From an uncultured Coriobacteriaceae bacterium (GTDB taxonomy: Bacteria > Actinomycetota > Coriobacteriia > Coriobacteriales > QAMH01), in assembly GCA_902783175.1 (NCBI GenBank), contig CACZQA010000046.1:1-6523 (forward strand): 6,523 nt of DNA, read 5' to 3'. The position numbers were made by a program, and so were the translations under genes. Below the pieces are notes generated by a model. It saw nothing but the letters and a program-made list of their open reading frames with translations, made no database searches and was not told where the DNA came from. The first letter of the stretch is position 1. Each line of letters opens with the position of its first letter. This document shows positions 6,141 to 6,523 of the stretch, one piece after another.

Positions 6141-6159
6141 CAGGTGCTCGTTGCACCTG
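6141..6159 (+). terminator. Hairpin just after the MOSC stop codon
   Basis: CAGGTGC (6141-6147) pairs perfectly with GCACCTG (6153-6159) around a 5-base loop, 18 bases after the stop. No T-run follows, so it is a weak terminator by itself, but it may stabilise the transcript end or work with the next hairpin. Confidence 0.45.
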
Positions 6160-6173
6160 TCAGAAAACGAACC

Positions 6174-6209
6174 AAGGGAGAAGGAGAAGGCCGCATTTCC
6201 TTCTCCCTT
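6174..6209 (+). terminator. Second hairpin after the MOSC gene
   Basis: AAGGGAGAAGGA (6174-6185) is perfectly complementary to TCCTTCTCCCTT (6198-6209) with a 12-base loop. The tail is only ACGTTT, a weak T-run, so intrinsic termination is plausible but not certain. Its left arm begins with CCAAGGGAGA (6172-6181), the inverted form of the motif that heads the downstream tandem repeats. Confidence 0.55.
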
Positions 6210-6296
6210 ACGTTTGGGGGGAGAACATCTCGCGTGTCACACGTCTCCCTCGTGCCCTTCCGCGGCATCCCGCAATCCGAGTGGCCGCGAGACGTG

Positions 6297-6367
6297 CCAA
6301 GGGAGACGGTTTCGAGGCCGAAAACGTCTCCCTCGCTGCGTTCCACGGCAGAATCCGTCTCCCTTGG
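6297..6367. repeat. Nested inverted repeats built on the GTCTCCCTTGG motif
   Basis: CCAAGGGAGACGG at 6297-6309 is the exact reverse complement of 6355-6367, a 13-bp inverted repeat with a 45-nt spacer. An alternative, tighter hairpin uses 6300-6308 (AGGGAGACG) with 6325-6333, one G-A mismatch, then TTTCG/CGAAA (6310-6314 and 6319-6323) and a 4-base loop AGGC. The two folds are mutually exclusive. A further pair, CACGTCTC (6240-6247) and GAGACGTG (6289-6296), lies just upstream. Confidence 0.7.
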
Positions 6368-6523
6368 GTGGTTTCATGCCATGAGCCTCGAGTAGGCGCC
6401 TCCCTTGGGGTGCTTCATGGCATGCGCCTCGAGTAGGCGTCTCCCTTGGGTGATCTCTTGGCGTGCGCTACACGGAGGCGTCGCCCTTGGGTGGATTCGT
6501 GGCATACGCCTCGAGTAGGCGTC
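6357..6523. repeat. 41-bp tandem repeat array, four full units, continuing past the window end
   Basis: Units start at 6357, 6398, 6439 and 6480, with three bases of a fifth at 6521. Each begins GTCTCCCTTGGG or a close variant and ends in GGC. Units 1, 2 and 4 contain GCCTCGAGTAGGC, a short stem-loop around CTCGAG. By my count unit 1 matches units 2 and 4 at 35 of 41 bases and unit 3 at 30 of 41. Shorter, degenerate heads of the same motif occur at 6243 and 6326. The period is not a multiple of three and no open frame follows it, so the array is non-coding. Units abut without unique spacers, so it is not a CRISPR. Confidence 0.85.

Noticed and set aside
5726..6436. 236-codon frame overlapping the MOSC gene and the repeats
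   Set aside because: It is out of frame with a clearly conserved MOSC gene, Arg/Gly/His-rich, and crosses non-coding hairpins.
6357..6523. CRISPR array
   Set aside because: Units abut with no unique spacers, are imperfect throughout their length, and no cas gene is present.

Overview
The window is GC-rich, densely coding bacterial DNA. It carries anaerobe-type genes: a 2-hydroxyacyl-CoA dehydratase/activase pair, Se/S-carrier-like proteins with a cysteine desulfurase, and a MOSC protein. Gene content, codon bias and the style of intergenic palindromes suggest an anaerobic actinobacterium of the Coriobacteriia (Eggerthellaceae-like). That placement is inference from memory and could not be tested here.

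Layout. Positions 1-1294 on the + strand hold the 3' end of a 2-hydroxyacyl-CoA dehydratase D-component gene and a complete ATP-dependent activase (HgdC/YjiL-like), which together would form an ATP-driven low-potential reductase module. A perfect 39-nt palindrome (1295-1333) separates this from a convergent minus-strand ABC half-exporter gene (1349-3139). Upstream of the exporter, also on the minus strand and read from 5293 down to 3204, lies a compact cluster: a Cys-rich Se/S-carrier-like (DUF3343) protein, a class V aminotransferase/cysteine desulfurase, a second short DUF3343 protein, and a 74-codon activase remnant. The remnant joins the activase ATP-binding N-terminus directly to the segment after the first cluster cysteine. 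An AT-rich island (5461-5520, about 28% GC) precedes a plus-strand MOSC-domain gene (5595-6122) and contains a good sigma70-type promoter for it. The last 400 bases are non-coding and full of hairpins, ending in a 41-bp tandem repeat that runs off the window.

Working together. The desulfurase can mobilise sulfur (or selenium) from cysteine (or selenocysteine), and the two small carrier-like proteins are its likely acceptors. The client is unknown. The adjacency to activase sequence suggests an iron-sulfur (double-cubane type) enzyme; the neighbouring MOSC gene suggests a molybdenum-cofactor enzyme instead. The most notable points are the chimeric activase remnant, the paired carriers around one desulfurase, and the repeat-rich 3' region.
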